DNA of 24,343 nucleotides from Gemmatimonadota bacterium (lineage in GTDB: Bacteria; Gemmatimonadota; Gemmatimonadetes; Gemmatimonadales; Gemmatimonadaceae), in assembly GCA_028287225.1 (NCBI GenBank), contig JAQBPZ010000301.1, forward strand, positions 1 through 24,343, read 5' to 3'. This document shows positions 1 to 6,892 of this stretch, in pieces (position 1 is the stretch's first letter; every line of letters starts with the position of its first letter). The notes beneath the pieces were generated by a model. It was not told the DNA's origin. It did no database searches and was given only the letters and a program-made list of their open reading frames with translations. The position numbers and the translations under genes were made by a program.

Positions 1-665
1 CCCCGGAAGAGCGCACTCGGCAGGCCCACGATCCAGAAGCCGATGCCGACGATGGCTCCCTGCATGACGGCGACCAGCACGGTGCCGAGGAGCGTGGCCT
101 CGGTCACACTGAAGAACCGGTCGCGCAGCGCGTCGGCGGTGTCGGGAGAGAAAGGGATGTACGGCCGCACCGCCCGCCACACGTCGCCACCCGAGCGCAG
201 CATGTAGTACAGGCCGAAGAAGGCGATGAACAGGTTGAGCATGGCCGACGTGGCGGTGCCGACCAGGGCGAACAGCTGTCCGGAGAGCCACGAGACGATC
301 GACCCGCTCGCCTTCGCCAGCTCGGTCCCCACGTTCATGCGGCCGATGCGCAGGCCGCCGATGTGCGCCAGCAACGTGCTGTCCTGAAGACGCGTCAGCG
401 CGTCGGGCGCCTGCCCGATCACGATGCCGAGCAGCCACACCAGCGGCAGGCCGATGGCGACGAGTGCGATCACGAGCGTGATCACGGCGGCCACCGTCGA
501 CTTCATGGAGCGCTCGAGGCGGCGGTACAGCGGCACGAACACCACGTAGAGCACCGCCGTCCCGAGCAGGCCGCTGAAGAAGGGCGAGAGCACCACGGCG
601 ATGGCGACGGCCAGCGCCAGGATCAACAGGGCGGCTCGGTCCCGCCTCGACTGGAGGAATGACAT
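1..665 (-). CDS. AI-2E family transporter (PerM/TqsA type), C-terminus cut by window edge
   Basis: An open minus-strand frame runs off the left edge, leaving about 221 N-terminal codons. It starts MSFLQSRRDRAALLILALAV, followed by hydrophobic segments, then the family-typical stretch GAIVGIGFWIVGLPSALF at the window edge. Family members are polytopic inner-membrane proteins of roughly 350 residues; some are reported to export autoinducer-2 or to act as Na+/H+ antiporters, so the substrate here is unknown. The chosen start is ATG at 665. An in-frame ATG at 713 would add 16 residues and cannot be excluded, because neither start has a clear Shine-Dalgarno sequence. The gene is divergent from the HdeD-like gene with about 140 bp between them. 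Family call is firm from the C-terminal motif; function is not. Confidence 0.85.
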   Translation of the reverse strand, partial: MSFLQSRRDRAALLILALAVAIAVVLSPFFSGLLGTAVLYVVFVPLYRRLERSMKSTVAAVITLVIALVAIGLPLVWLLGIVIGQAPDALTRLQDSTLLAHIGGLRIGRMNVGTELAKASGSIVSWLSGQLFALVGTATSAMLNLFIAFFGLYYMLRSGGDVWRAVRPYIPFSPDTADALRDRFFSVTEATLLGTVLVAVMQGAIVGIGFWIVGLPSALFR

Positions 666-805
666 GCGCGGCGAGGCCGTGCGAGATCCGGGCCCGTGCA
701 CGGCACCACGCATCGAATATGCGTGTCGTCGTCAGCGCTTCACGCGCAGTGTCCTGACGCGGCCGCGCTCCGGACATCCTGAGCACGGCTTCGGGAAATG
801 GCGAC

Positions 806-1380
806 ATGGTGGAGGCTCTTGCACGGAACTGGGGACTCGTTGCGCTCCGCGGTGTGCTGGCGCTGCTGTTCGGCCTGCTCACCGTCTTCACCCGGCACTG
901 ACGCTGATCTACCTGGTCTACCTGTTCGGTGCCTGGTCGCTGGTGGACGGCGTCATGGCCATCACGTCGGCAATCACGAACCGCAAGGGTGAGCCCTCGT
1001 GGGCGGCCATCCTGCTCGGGGGCATCGCGGGTGTGCTGATCGGCCTGGCGACCTTCCTCATGCCGGGCGTCACGGCGATCGTCCTGCTCATCCTCATCGC
1101 CGCGTGGTCCATCATGACGGGCCTCGCGCAGATCGTGGCGGCAATCCGGCTGCGGAAGGAGATCACCGGGGAGTGGCTGCTCGTGCTCGCCGGCATCATC
1201 TCGGTGGCGTGCGGCGTGTTTCTCGTGGCGCGGCCAGCGGTGGGCGCGCTGGCCGTGACGCTGTACATCGGCACCTACGCGATTGCCCTGGGGGTGGTGC
1301 TGCTGCTGCTGTCCCTGCGCCTGCGCGCGTGGGGGCGCCGGCATGCTTCCGCAACGCCCCTCTCCACCGCGACACGATGA
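806..1380 (+). pseudogene. HdeD family acid-resistance membrane protein, frameshifted
   Basis: HdeD/DUF308 proteins are small polytopic inner-membrane proteins of about 190 residues. Here the N-terminal third reads from ATG 806 (MVEALARNWGLVALRGVL...) but hits TGA at 899-901. The remaining two thirds read in another frame from about 892 to TGA 1380 and contain the typical LIYLVYLFGAWSLVDGVMAI and GGIAGVLIGLATFLMPGVTA segments. Adding one C to the CCC run at 891-893 restores a continuous protein of 191 residues, exactly family length, with TVFTPALTLIYL at the junction. The defect is therefore a single-base deletion, either a real mutation or an assembly error. Third-position GC is high in both halves, which argues that the gene was recently intact. 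Confidence 0.85.
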
Positions 1381-1472
1381 ATGCAGGCTCCGCGTGCACG
1401 GGGGAGGACGCGGCCGCGGCCCGCAGCGCGCGATCGTTAGGCCGGACAGTCGGCAGCGTCGCGCGCGCGCCG

Positions 1473-1796
1473 CTACAACCGCACGCGCGGCCGCCGCTGC
1501 GCGTTGACCGCCACGATCACCGTGCTCGCTGACATGAGCACGGCGCCGACGGCGGGCGACAGCACGATGCCCCACGGGGCGAGCAGCCCCGCCGCGAGCG
1601 GAAGGGCAACGACGTTGTAGCCGGCCGCCCACCAGATGTCCTGCAGCATCTTGCGATAACTCGCGCGCGACAGCGCGATGATGCGCGCCACGTCGCGCGG
1701 ATCGCTGCGCACCAGCACGATGTCACCCGCCCCGACGGCCACATCGGTGCCGGCGCCGATCGCGATGCCCACGTTCGCGGGCACGAGCGCGGGGGC
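1473..1796 (-). pseudogene. 3' remnant of a heavy-metal P1B-type ATPase (CopB-like)
   Basis: The frame gives about 107 residues matching only the C-terminal end of P1B metal-transporting ATPases: APAL (tail of the GDGVNDAPAL hinge motif), NVGIAIGAGTDVAVGAGDIV, YRKMLQDIWWAAGYN, and the last membrane helices with SPAVGAVLMSASTVIVAVNA. The MSxST...NA signature resembles CopB-type (P1B-3) copper/silver pumps. Everything upstream is missing: the actuator, phosphorylation DKTGT and ATP-binding regions, and even the first half of the hinge motif. An in-frame TGA lies a few codons before APAL. Sequence beyond 1800 on this strand shows no homology. It cannot pump ions by itself. No transposase or repeat marks the break, so a simple deletion is the likeliest cause. 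Confidence 0.85.
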
Positions 1797-2128
1797 ACGT
1801 TCGCGACAGCGGGCTCACCGCGAGCGCAGCCGGCTCAGGGAACTGTGCGGAGGCGCACCGCGCGCTGCTCGGCGGCAAGGTTCATACTCGTCGCCACGCA
1901 GGGCAGCGGAGCGGGAGCACGCAGGGTGCGATTGTTGCTGCGTCGGCCGTGACCTCGCAGCGCCCTCGCGCTCGTTCCGCTTCGGCAACGCGCGGCATGT
2001 CGCTGCGCTGCTACTGTATCAGGTGCCGGCGATCCCGTCCTGGGACGTGCCTCACGGAGAGCGCGCCGAGTCGTCGCCGGGCGGCTCGGGGAAACGTCCT
2101 ACCATCATCGTGTCCAGGAGCGGATCAC
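1797..2128. other. non-coding stretch upstream of the amidohydrolase
   Basis: These 332 bases lie between the ATPase remnant and the amidohydrolase. Open frames crossing them give arginine- and serine-rich translations without family features, so I see no gene. The stretch should hold the amidohydrolase promoter, but I cannot identify one with confidence. The only clear signal is the ribosome binding site AGGAG at 2116-2120. It probably also includes degraded sequence left by loss of the ATPase 5' part. Confidence 0.5.
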
Positions 2129-3397
2129 ATGAGCCCGAAAAGCGCCACGTCGGTCGATGTCACCCTGGCCACTCTTGGCAGCAGTCTTCCCGGCCTGGAG
2201 ACGCTCTATGCCGACATCCATGCTCACCCGGAGCTCTCGCTGCAGGAGACCAGGACGGCGGGGCTGGCGGCCGAACGCCTGCGGGCGGCCGGGTACGACG
2301 TGACCACCGGTGTGGGGAAGACGGGTGTCGTCGGCCTGCTGCGCAACGGTGATGGCCCCACCGTCATGCTGCGCGCCGACATGGACGCGCTGCCCGTTCA
2401 GGAAGCCACCGGGCTCCCGTACGCCAGCACGGTCACGACCACCGATCGCGAGGGCAACACGGTGCCGGTGATGCACGCCTGCGGACACGACATGCACGTG
2501 ACCTGGCTCGTTGGCGCCGCCACGCTGCTCGCGCAGGCTCGTGAGAGCTGGCACGGAACCCTGATGCTCGTCTTCCAGCCGGCGGAGGAGACGGCGGAGG
2601 GAGCCCAGGCGATGATCGACGACGGGCTCTTCAAGCGCTTTCCGAAGCCCGACGTGGTGCTCGGGCAGCACGTGATGCCGATGCCGGCCGGCGTGCTCGC
2701 GTCGCGCGAGGGCGTCGTCACCTCGGCCGCCGACAGCCTGCAGATCCGGCTGTTCGGCCGCGGCGCCCACGGCTCGATGCCGCAGGCCAGCATCGATCCC
2801 GTGGTGATGGCCGCATCGGTCGTGATGCGGCTGCAGACGATCGTCTCCCGGGAGGTGGCCCCGAACGATGCGGTGGTCGTCACGATCGGCGCACTGCAGG
2901 CCGGGACCAAGGAGAACGTCATCCCGGACGAGGCGATCATCAAGCTGAACGTGCGCACCTTCGACGACGAGGTGCGCAAGCGCGTGCTCGCCTCCATCGA
3001 GCGCATCGTGCGGGCCGAAGCGGACGCCTCCGGCTCCCCGAAGCCGCCCGAGATCACGACGCTCGACCACTACAACCTCGTGACGAACGACGCGGAGGCA
3101 ACGAAGCGCGTGGCGGCCGCGTTCCGCCAGCACTTCGCGGACGACCACGTGGTGACGACGGCACCGACGACGGCGAGCGAGGACTTCGGCTCGTTCGGCG
3201 CCGAGTGGCACGTGCCGGCGGTGTTCTGGTTCGTGGGCGGCACCGACCCCGATCTGTACGCCAAGGCGAAGGCGGAGGGGCGGCTGGGGGAGCTTCCGAC
3301 GAACCACAACCCGCGCTTCGCGCCGGTGATCCATCCGACGCTGGAGACGGGGGTGGAGGCGATGGTGGTGGGCGCGCTGGCCTGGCTGGCGGCCTGA
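2129..3397 (+). CDS. M20 family metallo-amidohydrolase (hippurate / N-acyl amino acid hydrolase type)
   Basis: This 422-residue enzyme belongs to the M20D amidohydrolases, which cleave the amide of N-acyl or aromatic-acyl amino acids with a di-metal centre. Visible motifs in order: HAHPELSLQE (31-40), LRADMDALPVQE (81-92), the metal-binding MHACGHDMH (115-123, C118 and H120), FQPAEE (149-154), GQHVMP (H181), the dimerisation-domain GRGAHGSMP, and a C-terminal NHNPRFAPVIHP. All expected metal ligands appear present. Start ATG 2129 is chosen over longer in-frame options because AGGAG at 2116-2120 sits 8 nt upstream and upstream residues look non-coding. No signal peptide, so cytoplasmic. It ends 4 nt before the TRIC-like gene and probably leads the operon. 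Exact substrate unknown. Confidence 0.93.
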   Translation: MSPKSATSVDVTLATLGSSLPGLETLYADIHAHPELSLQETRTAGLAAERLRAAGYDVTTGVGKTGVVGLLRNGDGPTVMLRADMDALPVQEATGLPYASTVTTTDREGNTVPVMHACGHDMHVTWLVGAATLLAQARESWHGTLMLVFQPAEETAEGAQAMIDDGLFKRFPKPDVVLGQHVMPMPAGVLASREGVVTSAADSLQIRLFGRGAHGSMPQASIDPVVMAASVVMRLQTIVSREVAPNDAVVVTIGALQAGTKENVIPDEAIIKLNVRTFDDEVRKRVLASIERIVRAEADASGSPKPPEITTLDHYNLVTNDAEATKRVAAAFRQHFADDHVVTTAPTTASEDFGSFGAEWHVPAVFWFVGGTDPDLYAKAKAEGRLGELPTNHNPRFAPVIHPTLETGVEAMVVGALAWLAA

Positions 3398-3401
3398 CCG
3401 C

Positions 3402-4058
3402 ATGGAAGATGCCTCCCATTTCCTCGCGCAGTACCTCACGGTCAGGACGCTCCTGCTGGTCCTCGACCTGTGCGGGACTTTCGTGTTCGCGTTGAGCGGC
3501 GCGTTCGTCGGCATCAAGCGCGAGTTCGACCTGTTCGGCGTGCTCGTGCTCTCGTTCGCCGCGGCGAACTTCGGCGGGATCACGCGCGACCTGCTGATCC
3601 GCGCCGTCCCCCCGCCCGGCATCTCGGATTGGCGCTACATCGCCGTGCCGGTGGTCGCCGGGCTGGCCGCGTTCCGCTGGGGCACCATCATCGCCCGCCT
3701 CCAGGGCTCGGTGCAGATCTTCGATGCCGCCGGCCTGGCGCTCTTCGCGGTCTCCGGCGCACAGAAGGCGCTCGCGTTCCACCTCGGCCCCATCCCGGCG
3801 GTGCTGCTCGGCATGCTGACCGGAATCGGCGGGGGCATCGCGCGCGACCTGCTGGCGAACGAGGCACCCGCGGTCATGCGCGGCGACATCTACGCCGTTG
3901 CCGCGCTCGCCGGCGCCGCCGTGGTCGTGGTCGGCCGCATGATGCACCTCCCCACCACCATGGTCACCCTGGCTGGCGCCGCGCTCTGCTTCGGGCTCCG
4001 CATCATGGGAATCCGGCGCGGCTGGCGGCTTCCGACGGCTCACGAAAGGGCGAGGTGA
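3402..4058 (+). CDS. trimeric intracellular cation channel (TRIC / UPF0126) family membrane protein
   Basis: A 218-residue polytopic protein with the duplicated three-helix layout of the UPF0126/TRIC family. Each half carries a glycine-rich signature: GGITRDLLI in the first repeat and GGGIARDLLANEAP in the second, after FALSGAFVGIKREFDLFG and LFAVSGAQKAL respectively. Structural work on prokaryotic TRIC proteins showed homotrimeric K+-permeable channels; in many bacteria the physiological role is unknown. Start ATG 3402 lies 4 nt after the amidohydrolase stop with no strong Shine-Dalgarno, which fits translation coupled to the upstream gene. Its TGA stop overlaps a downstream ATG (4058), suggesting continued coupling to the exporter gene. 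Confidence 0.9.
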   Translation: MEDASHFLAQYLTVRTLLLVLDLCGTFVFALSGAFVGIKREFDLFGVLVLSFAAANFGGITRDLLIRAVPPPGISDWRYIAVPVVAGLAAFRWGTIIARLQGSVQIFDAAGLALFAVSGAQKALAFHLGPIPAVLLGMLTGIGGGIARDLLANEAPAVMRGDIYAVAALAGAAVVVVGRMMHLPTTMVTLAGAALCFGLRIMGIRRGWRLPTAHERAR

Positions 4059-4117
4059 TGCCCGGGGTCGCAACGCCGATGCACCGCTGCGGCAAACCTC
4101 GCGAGGCGTGCACATGA
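4058..4117 (+). CDS. possible 19-residue coupling ORF between TRIC-like and MFS genes
   Basis: A tiny frame, MPGVATPMHRCGKPREACT, begins at an ATG that overlaps the TRIC-like stop (TGATG) and ends at a TGA that overlaps the MFS ATG (ATGA, 4114-4117). AAAGGG lies 7 nt upstream of its ATG. Overlap at both ends is what a ribosome-delivery or leader ORF would look like, passing terminating ribosomes from one gene to the next. The peptide has two Cys and no recognisable family. Short overlapping frames arise by chance in GC-rich DNA, so this is only a candidate. Confidence 0.3.
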   Translation: MPGVATPMHRCGKPREACT

Positions 4118-5601
4118 CCAGCGCGACCACAGCGCCGCCGGCCCCGCGCACCACCTACGCCGGGAACGACCGGCTGCTCGTCGGCATGATTCTCGGCGTC
4201 CTCAACTTCTGGCTGTTCGCCCAGACCATGCTGAACATCGCGCCGAGCGTGGGGGCCGACCTGGGCGCGCGGCCGAGCGTCATGAACATCGCCGTGTCCA
4301 TCACGGCGCTGTTCTCCGGCATCTTCATCGTGGTCTTCGGCGAGCTCGCCGACCGCGTGGGGCGCGTGCAGGTGGTGCAGTGGGGCTTCATCTTCAGCAT
4401 CGTGGGCTCCCTGATGGTGGGAGCAGCACCGCGCGGAGCGTCGGGCATGACCGTCCTGATCCTGGGCCGCGTCGCCCAGGGACTCTCGGGCGCCTGCATC
4501 ATGCCCGCGAGCCTCGCGCTGCTGAAGGCGTACTGGGAGGGCTCCGGGCGCCAGCGCGCCATCAGCCTGTGGTCCATCGGGTCGTGGGGCGGCTCGGGGT
4601 TCGCGGCGCTGTTCGGTGGGCTGATGGTGCAGAACGTGGGCTGGCGCTGGATCTTCTTCGCGTCCGCGGCGGTGTCGGTGGCCGGCATGCTGCTGGTGCG
4701 CGGGACGCCGGAGAGCCGTGCCGCCGGCAGCCGGTCCCATGAATTCGACACCGCCGGGGTGCTGACCTTCATGATCGCGATGATCGCGCTGGAAGTCTTC
4801 GCGACCCAGGGGGCCAGGTTCGGCTGGACGAGCGCCGCGTCGCTCGGGCTGCTCGCGATCGCCGCCGCATCCGGCGTCCTCTTCTTCCGCGCCGAGTCCC
4901 GCAGCGAGAAGCCGTTCGTGGACTTCCGGCTCTTCAGGAACATGACCTACACCGGCGCCACCCTCTCCAACCTGCTGCTGAACGCGGTGGCCGGCATCCT
5001 CATCGTCGCCATGTCGCTCGTGCAGATGGGAGGCGGGATGAACGCACAGGCTGCCGGGCTGCTGACGCTCGGATACGCCATCGCGATCGTGGCGTTCATC
5101 CGCGTGGGCGAGAAGCTGCTGCAGCGTCTCGGCGCGCGCACGCCGATGGTCTGGGGCACCCTGATCGTCGGCGCGTCGATCCTGCTGCTGATGCCGACGT
5201 CCGTCACGCTCCGGACCTACAGGATCCTGGCGTTCGTCGCCTTCACGCTCTTCGGCATCGGGCTGGCGTTCTACGCCACGCCCTCCACCGACGCTGCGCT
5301 GGCGAACCTGCCGGACGACCAGGCCGGCGCCGGATCCGGCATCTACAAGATGGCGTCATCGCTCGGCGCGTCGTTCGGGGTGGCCATCTCGGCCGCGCTC
5401 TTCACGGCGCTGAGCGCGGGCAACGCCCCGGTGGACTGGATCGCGGGCGCCATCCCGTTCGTGGGCCGCCAGGACAACGTCGCGATGCGCGAGGCGGCCC
5501 TGTTCGCGTTCGGCGTGAACCTGCTGTTCGTCGTGGCGGCGCTCGTCGCCATCCTGCTGACGGTGCCGAAGGAGTCGCGGCGGAGCGACGCGCGACGATA
5601 G
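4114..5601 (+). CDS. MFS transporter, DHA2 (14-helix drug:H+ antiporter-like) family
   Basis: A 495-residue major facilitator protein. Helix 1 is LLVGMILGVLNFWLFAQTML, followed by NIAPSVGADLG typical of the DHA2 drug-efflux branch, motif A-like GELADRVGRVQV between helices 2 and 3, the LGRVAQGLSGACIMPASLAL helix, and a GSWGGSGFAALFGGLM segment in place of the classical antiporter motif C. Length and hydrophobicity fit 14 membrane segments, ending with a basic tail. Likely a proton-driven exporter of small organic compounds in the inner membrane; substrate unknown. ATG 4114 is preferred over an in-frame GTG at 4108 because GCGAGG (4101-4106) is then at a usable 7-nt distance. It is convergent with the DsbA gene, with only 5 nt between stops. 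Confidence 0.9.
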   Translation: MTSATTAPPAPRTTYAGNDRLLVGMILGVLNFWLFAQTMLNIAPSVGADLGARPSVMNIAVSITALFSGIFIVVFGELADRVGRVQVVQWGFIFSIVGSLMVGAAPRGASGMTVLILGRVAQGLSGACIMPASLALLKAYWEGSGRQRAISLWSIGSWGGSGFAALFGGLMVQNVGWRWIFFASAAVSVAGMLLVRGTPESRAAGSRSHEFDTAGVLTFMIAMIALEVFATQGARFGWTSAASLGLLAIAAASGVLFFRAESRSEKPFVDFRLFRNMTYTGATLSNLLLNAVAGILIVAMSLVQMGGGMNAQAAGLLTLGYAIAIVAFIRVGEKLLQRLGARTPMVWGTLIVGASILLLMPTSVTLRTYRILAFVAFTLFGIGLAFYATPSTDAALANLPDDQAGAGSGIYKMASSLGASFGVAISAALFTALSAGNAPVDWIAGAIPFVGRQDNVAMREAALFAFGVNLLFVVAALVAILLTVPKESRRSDARR

Positions 5602-5606
5602 CGCCG

Positions 5607-6158
5607 TCAGCGCGCGGACTCGGCGGCCGCGAGCAGCGCCTCGAGAAACGACGCCTCGTCGTTCCACGCCCCGTCGAAGCGCGTGCCGTTGATGAAGAAG
5701 GAGGGGGTGCCGTTCACGCCACTGCGCACGCCGCTCCGGAAATCCTCGCGCACCCGCGCCGCGAAGGTGCCCGACGTCAGCGCCGTCGCCACGCGCCGCG
5801 GCTCCGCGCCGACCGACGCGGCGTAGGCGACGAGCGATGCATCGTCGAGGGCGTCCTGGTGCTCGTAGACGATGTCGTGCATCGTCCAGAACCGTCCCTC
5901 CACGGCCGCCGCCTCCACCGCCTCCGCGGCGTGCTCCGCATGCGGGTGTGCCTCGCTGAGCGGGAAGTGTCGGAAGACGAAGCGCAGCCCGTCGCCCAGC
6001 TGCCGCTGGATGGACTTCACGATCGGGTACGCCATGCCGCAGTACGGACACTCGAAGTCGCCGTACTCCACGAGCGTGACCGGTGCGTCGTCCGGGCCCG
6101 ACACGTGCTCGTGCGCCCGCTCGCCGGCATCCGGCGTGAGCCGCCCCGCGGGCGTCAC
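5607..6158 (-). CDS. DsbA family thiol-disulfide oxidoreductase (thioredoxin fold)
   Basis: A 183-residue DsbA-like protein. The redox motif CPYC is at residues 37-40 within LVEYGDFECPYCGMAYP, followed by the inserted helical region (FRHFPLSEAHPHAEHAAEA) and the cis-proline loop NGTPSFFINGTRFDG near the C-terminus. No signal peptide is visible, so unlike classical DsbA it probably acts in the cytoplasm. Start GTG 6158 is chosen because its GTGA overlaps the TGA of the upstream peroxiredoxin and GGGAGAAG lies just upstream, a translational-coupling layout. Related domains occur next to peroxiredoxins and fused to NhaA antiporters, and a role in thiol reduction or as peroxiredoxin partner is plausible but inferred. 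Confidence 0.9.
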   Translation of the reverse strand: MTPAGRLTPDAGERAHEHVSGPDDAPVTLVEYGDFECPYCGMAYPIVKSIQRQLGDGLRFVFRHFPLSEAHPHAEHAAEAVEAAAVEGRFWTMHDIVYEHQDALDDASLVAYAASVGAEPRRVATALTSGTFAARVREDFRSGVRSGVNGTPSFFINGTRFDGAWNDEASFLEALLAAAESAR

Positions 6159-6685
6159 GACGCTTCTCCCGCCGTACGCGCGCCGGCCGCGCGCCCGGCG
6201 AGTGACTCGAGTGCGGCGAGCACGCCGTCGACGCCGGGATTCACTCCCACCGGCGACAGGTAGCTCCAGCGAATGACCCCGTCGTCGTCGATCACGAACA
6301 GGACACGGGCGGACACGCCGTCCTCGTCGCGGTAGGCGCCATAGGCGCGCGATACGGCGCCCTTCGGCTCGAAGTCGGCGAGCAGGGGGAAGTGCAGCTT
6401 TCGCTCGCGCCGGAACGCGGCGTGGCACCACACCCCGTCCACCGAGATGCCGACCAGTGTCGCGCCCAGCTCGCTGATGTCCGGGAGCACCTCGTTGAAC
6501 AGCGCCAGCTCGTCGCCGCACACCGGACTCCAGTCTGCCGGATAGAACATCAGCACCGCTGGCCGCCCGCGCAGCTCGCGGAGCGACAGCGTCTGGTCGG
6601 GCGTGGCGTGCAGCGTGAAGTCAGGTGCCGGCGTGCCGGGCTGAAGAATCCCGGCGCCGTCATCCACGTGTTCGGCATGTGTCAT
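6155..6685 (-). CDS. peroxiredoxin (AhpC/TSA family, redoxin domain)
   Basis: A 176-residue thioredoxin-fold peroxidase that reduces H2O2 or organic peroxides. The peroxidatic centre is seen in FYPADWSPVCGDEL, giving Cys56 in the PxxxSxxC pattern. A second Cys87 in GISVDGVWCHAAF may serve as resolving cysteine, though this is untested. Further family stretches are PLLADFEPKG and LFVIDDDGVIRWSY. Start ATG 6685 is chosen because AGGAGG (6696-6701, complement strand) lies 10 nt upstream; a longer in-frame reading to 6877 is low-complexity and non-coding in appearance. The gene is first in a two-gene operon with the DsbA-like protein, overlapping by 4 nt, and is divergent from the PQQ-type propeller. 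Confidence 0.93.
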   Translation of the reverse strand: MTHAEHVDDGAGILQPGTPAPDFTLHATPDQTLSLRELRGRPAVLMFYPADWSPVCGDELALFNEVLPDISELGATLVGISVDGVWCHAAFRRERKLHFPLLADFEPKGAVSRAYGAYRDEDGVSARVLFVIDDDGVIRWSYLSPVGVNPGVDGVLAALESLAGRAAGARTAGEAS

Positions 6686-6719
6686 GTTGTGCGTGCCTCC
6701 TGTGTGCATCAGCATCGCA

Positions 6720-6737
6720 TGCAAGAACACTGCACGC
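6720..6737. repeat. copy 1 of an 18-nt intergenic motif (TGCAAGAAnnCTGCnCGy)
   Basis: The sequence TGCAAGAACACTGCACGC lies in the 207-bp divergent spacer between the peroxiredoxin and the PQQ propeller, 34 nt upstream of the peroxiredoxin ATG. It matches the copy at 15782-15799 in 14 of 18 positions. Its distance from the start would fit a promoter or operator element, but no function is shown. Confidence 0.35.
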
Positions 6738-6892
6738 GGCGCGACGCGGTCGCGACACCAGCGAAGCGATCCGCGGCGCCATGCGCAGCACCAGGGAATG
6801 GAGCTTGCTGCGATTTGCTTCTCCGTCTGCCGCGCCACCTGTCCACTGCATCGCGACGGGCGTGAATGCGTCGTCAACGCTGGAGGTATCCA

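Noticed and set aside
880..905. Programmed -1 ribosomal frameshift in the HdeD-like gene
   Set aside because: No X-XXY-YYZ slippery heptamer and no obvious downstream pseudoknot; a one-base deletion is simpler.
2105..3622. 505-codon minus-strand frame over the amidohydrolase
   Set aside because: Arg/His-rich shadow with no family features; the plus-strand M20 motifs are complete.
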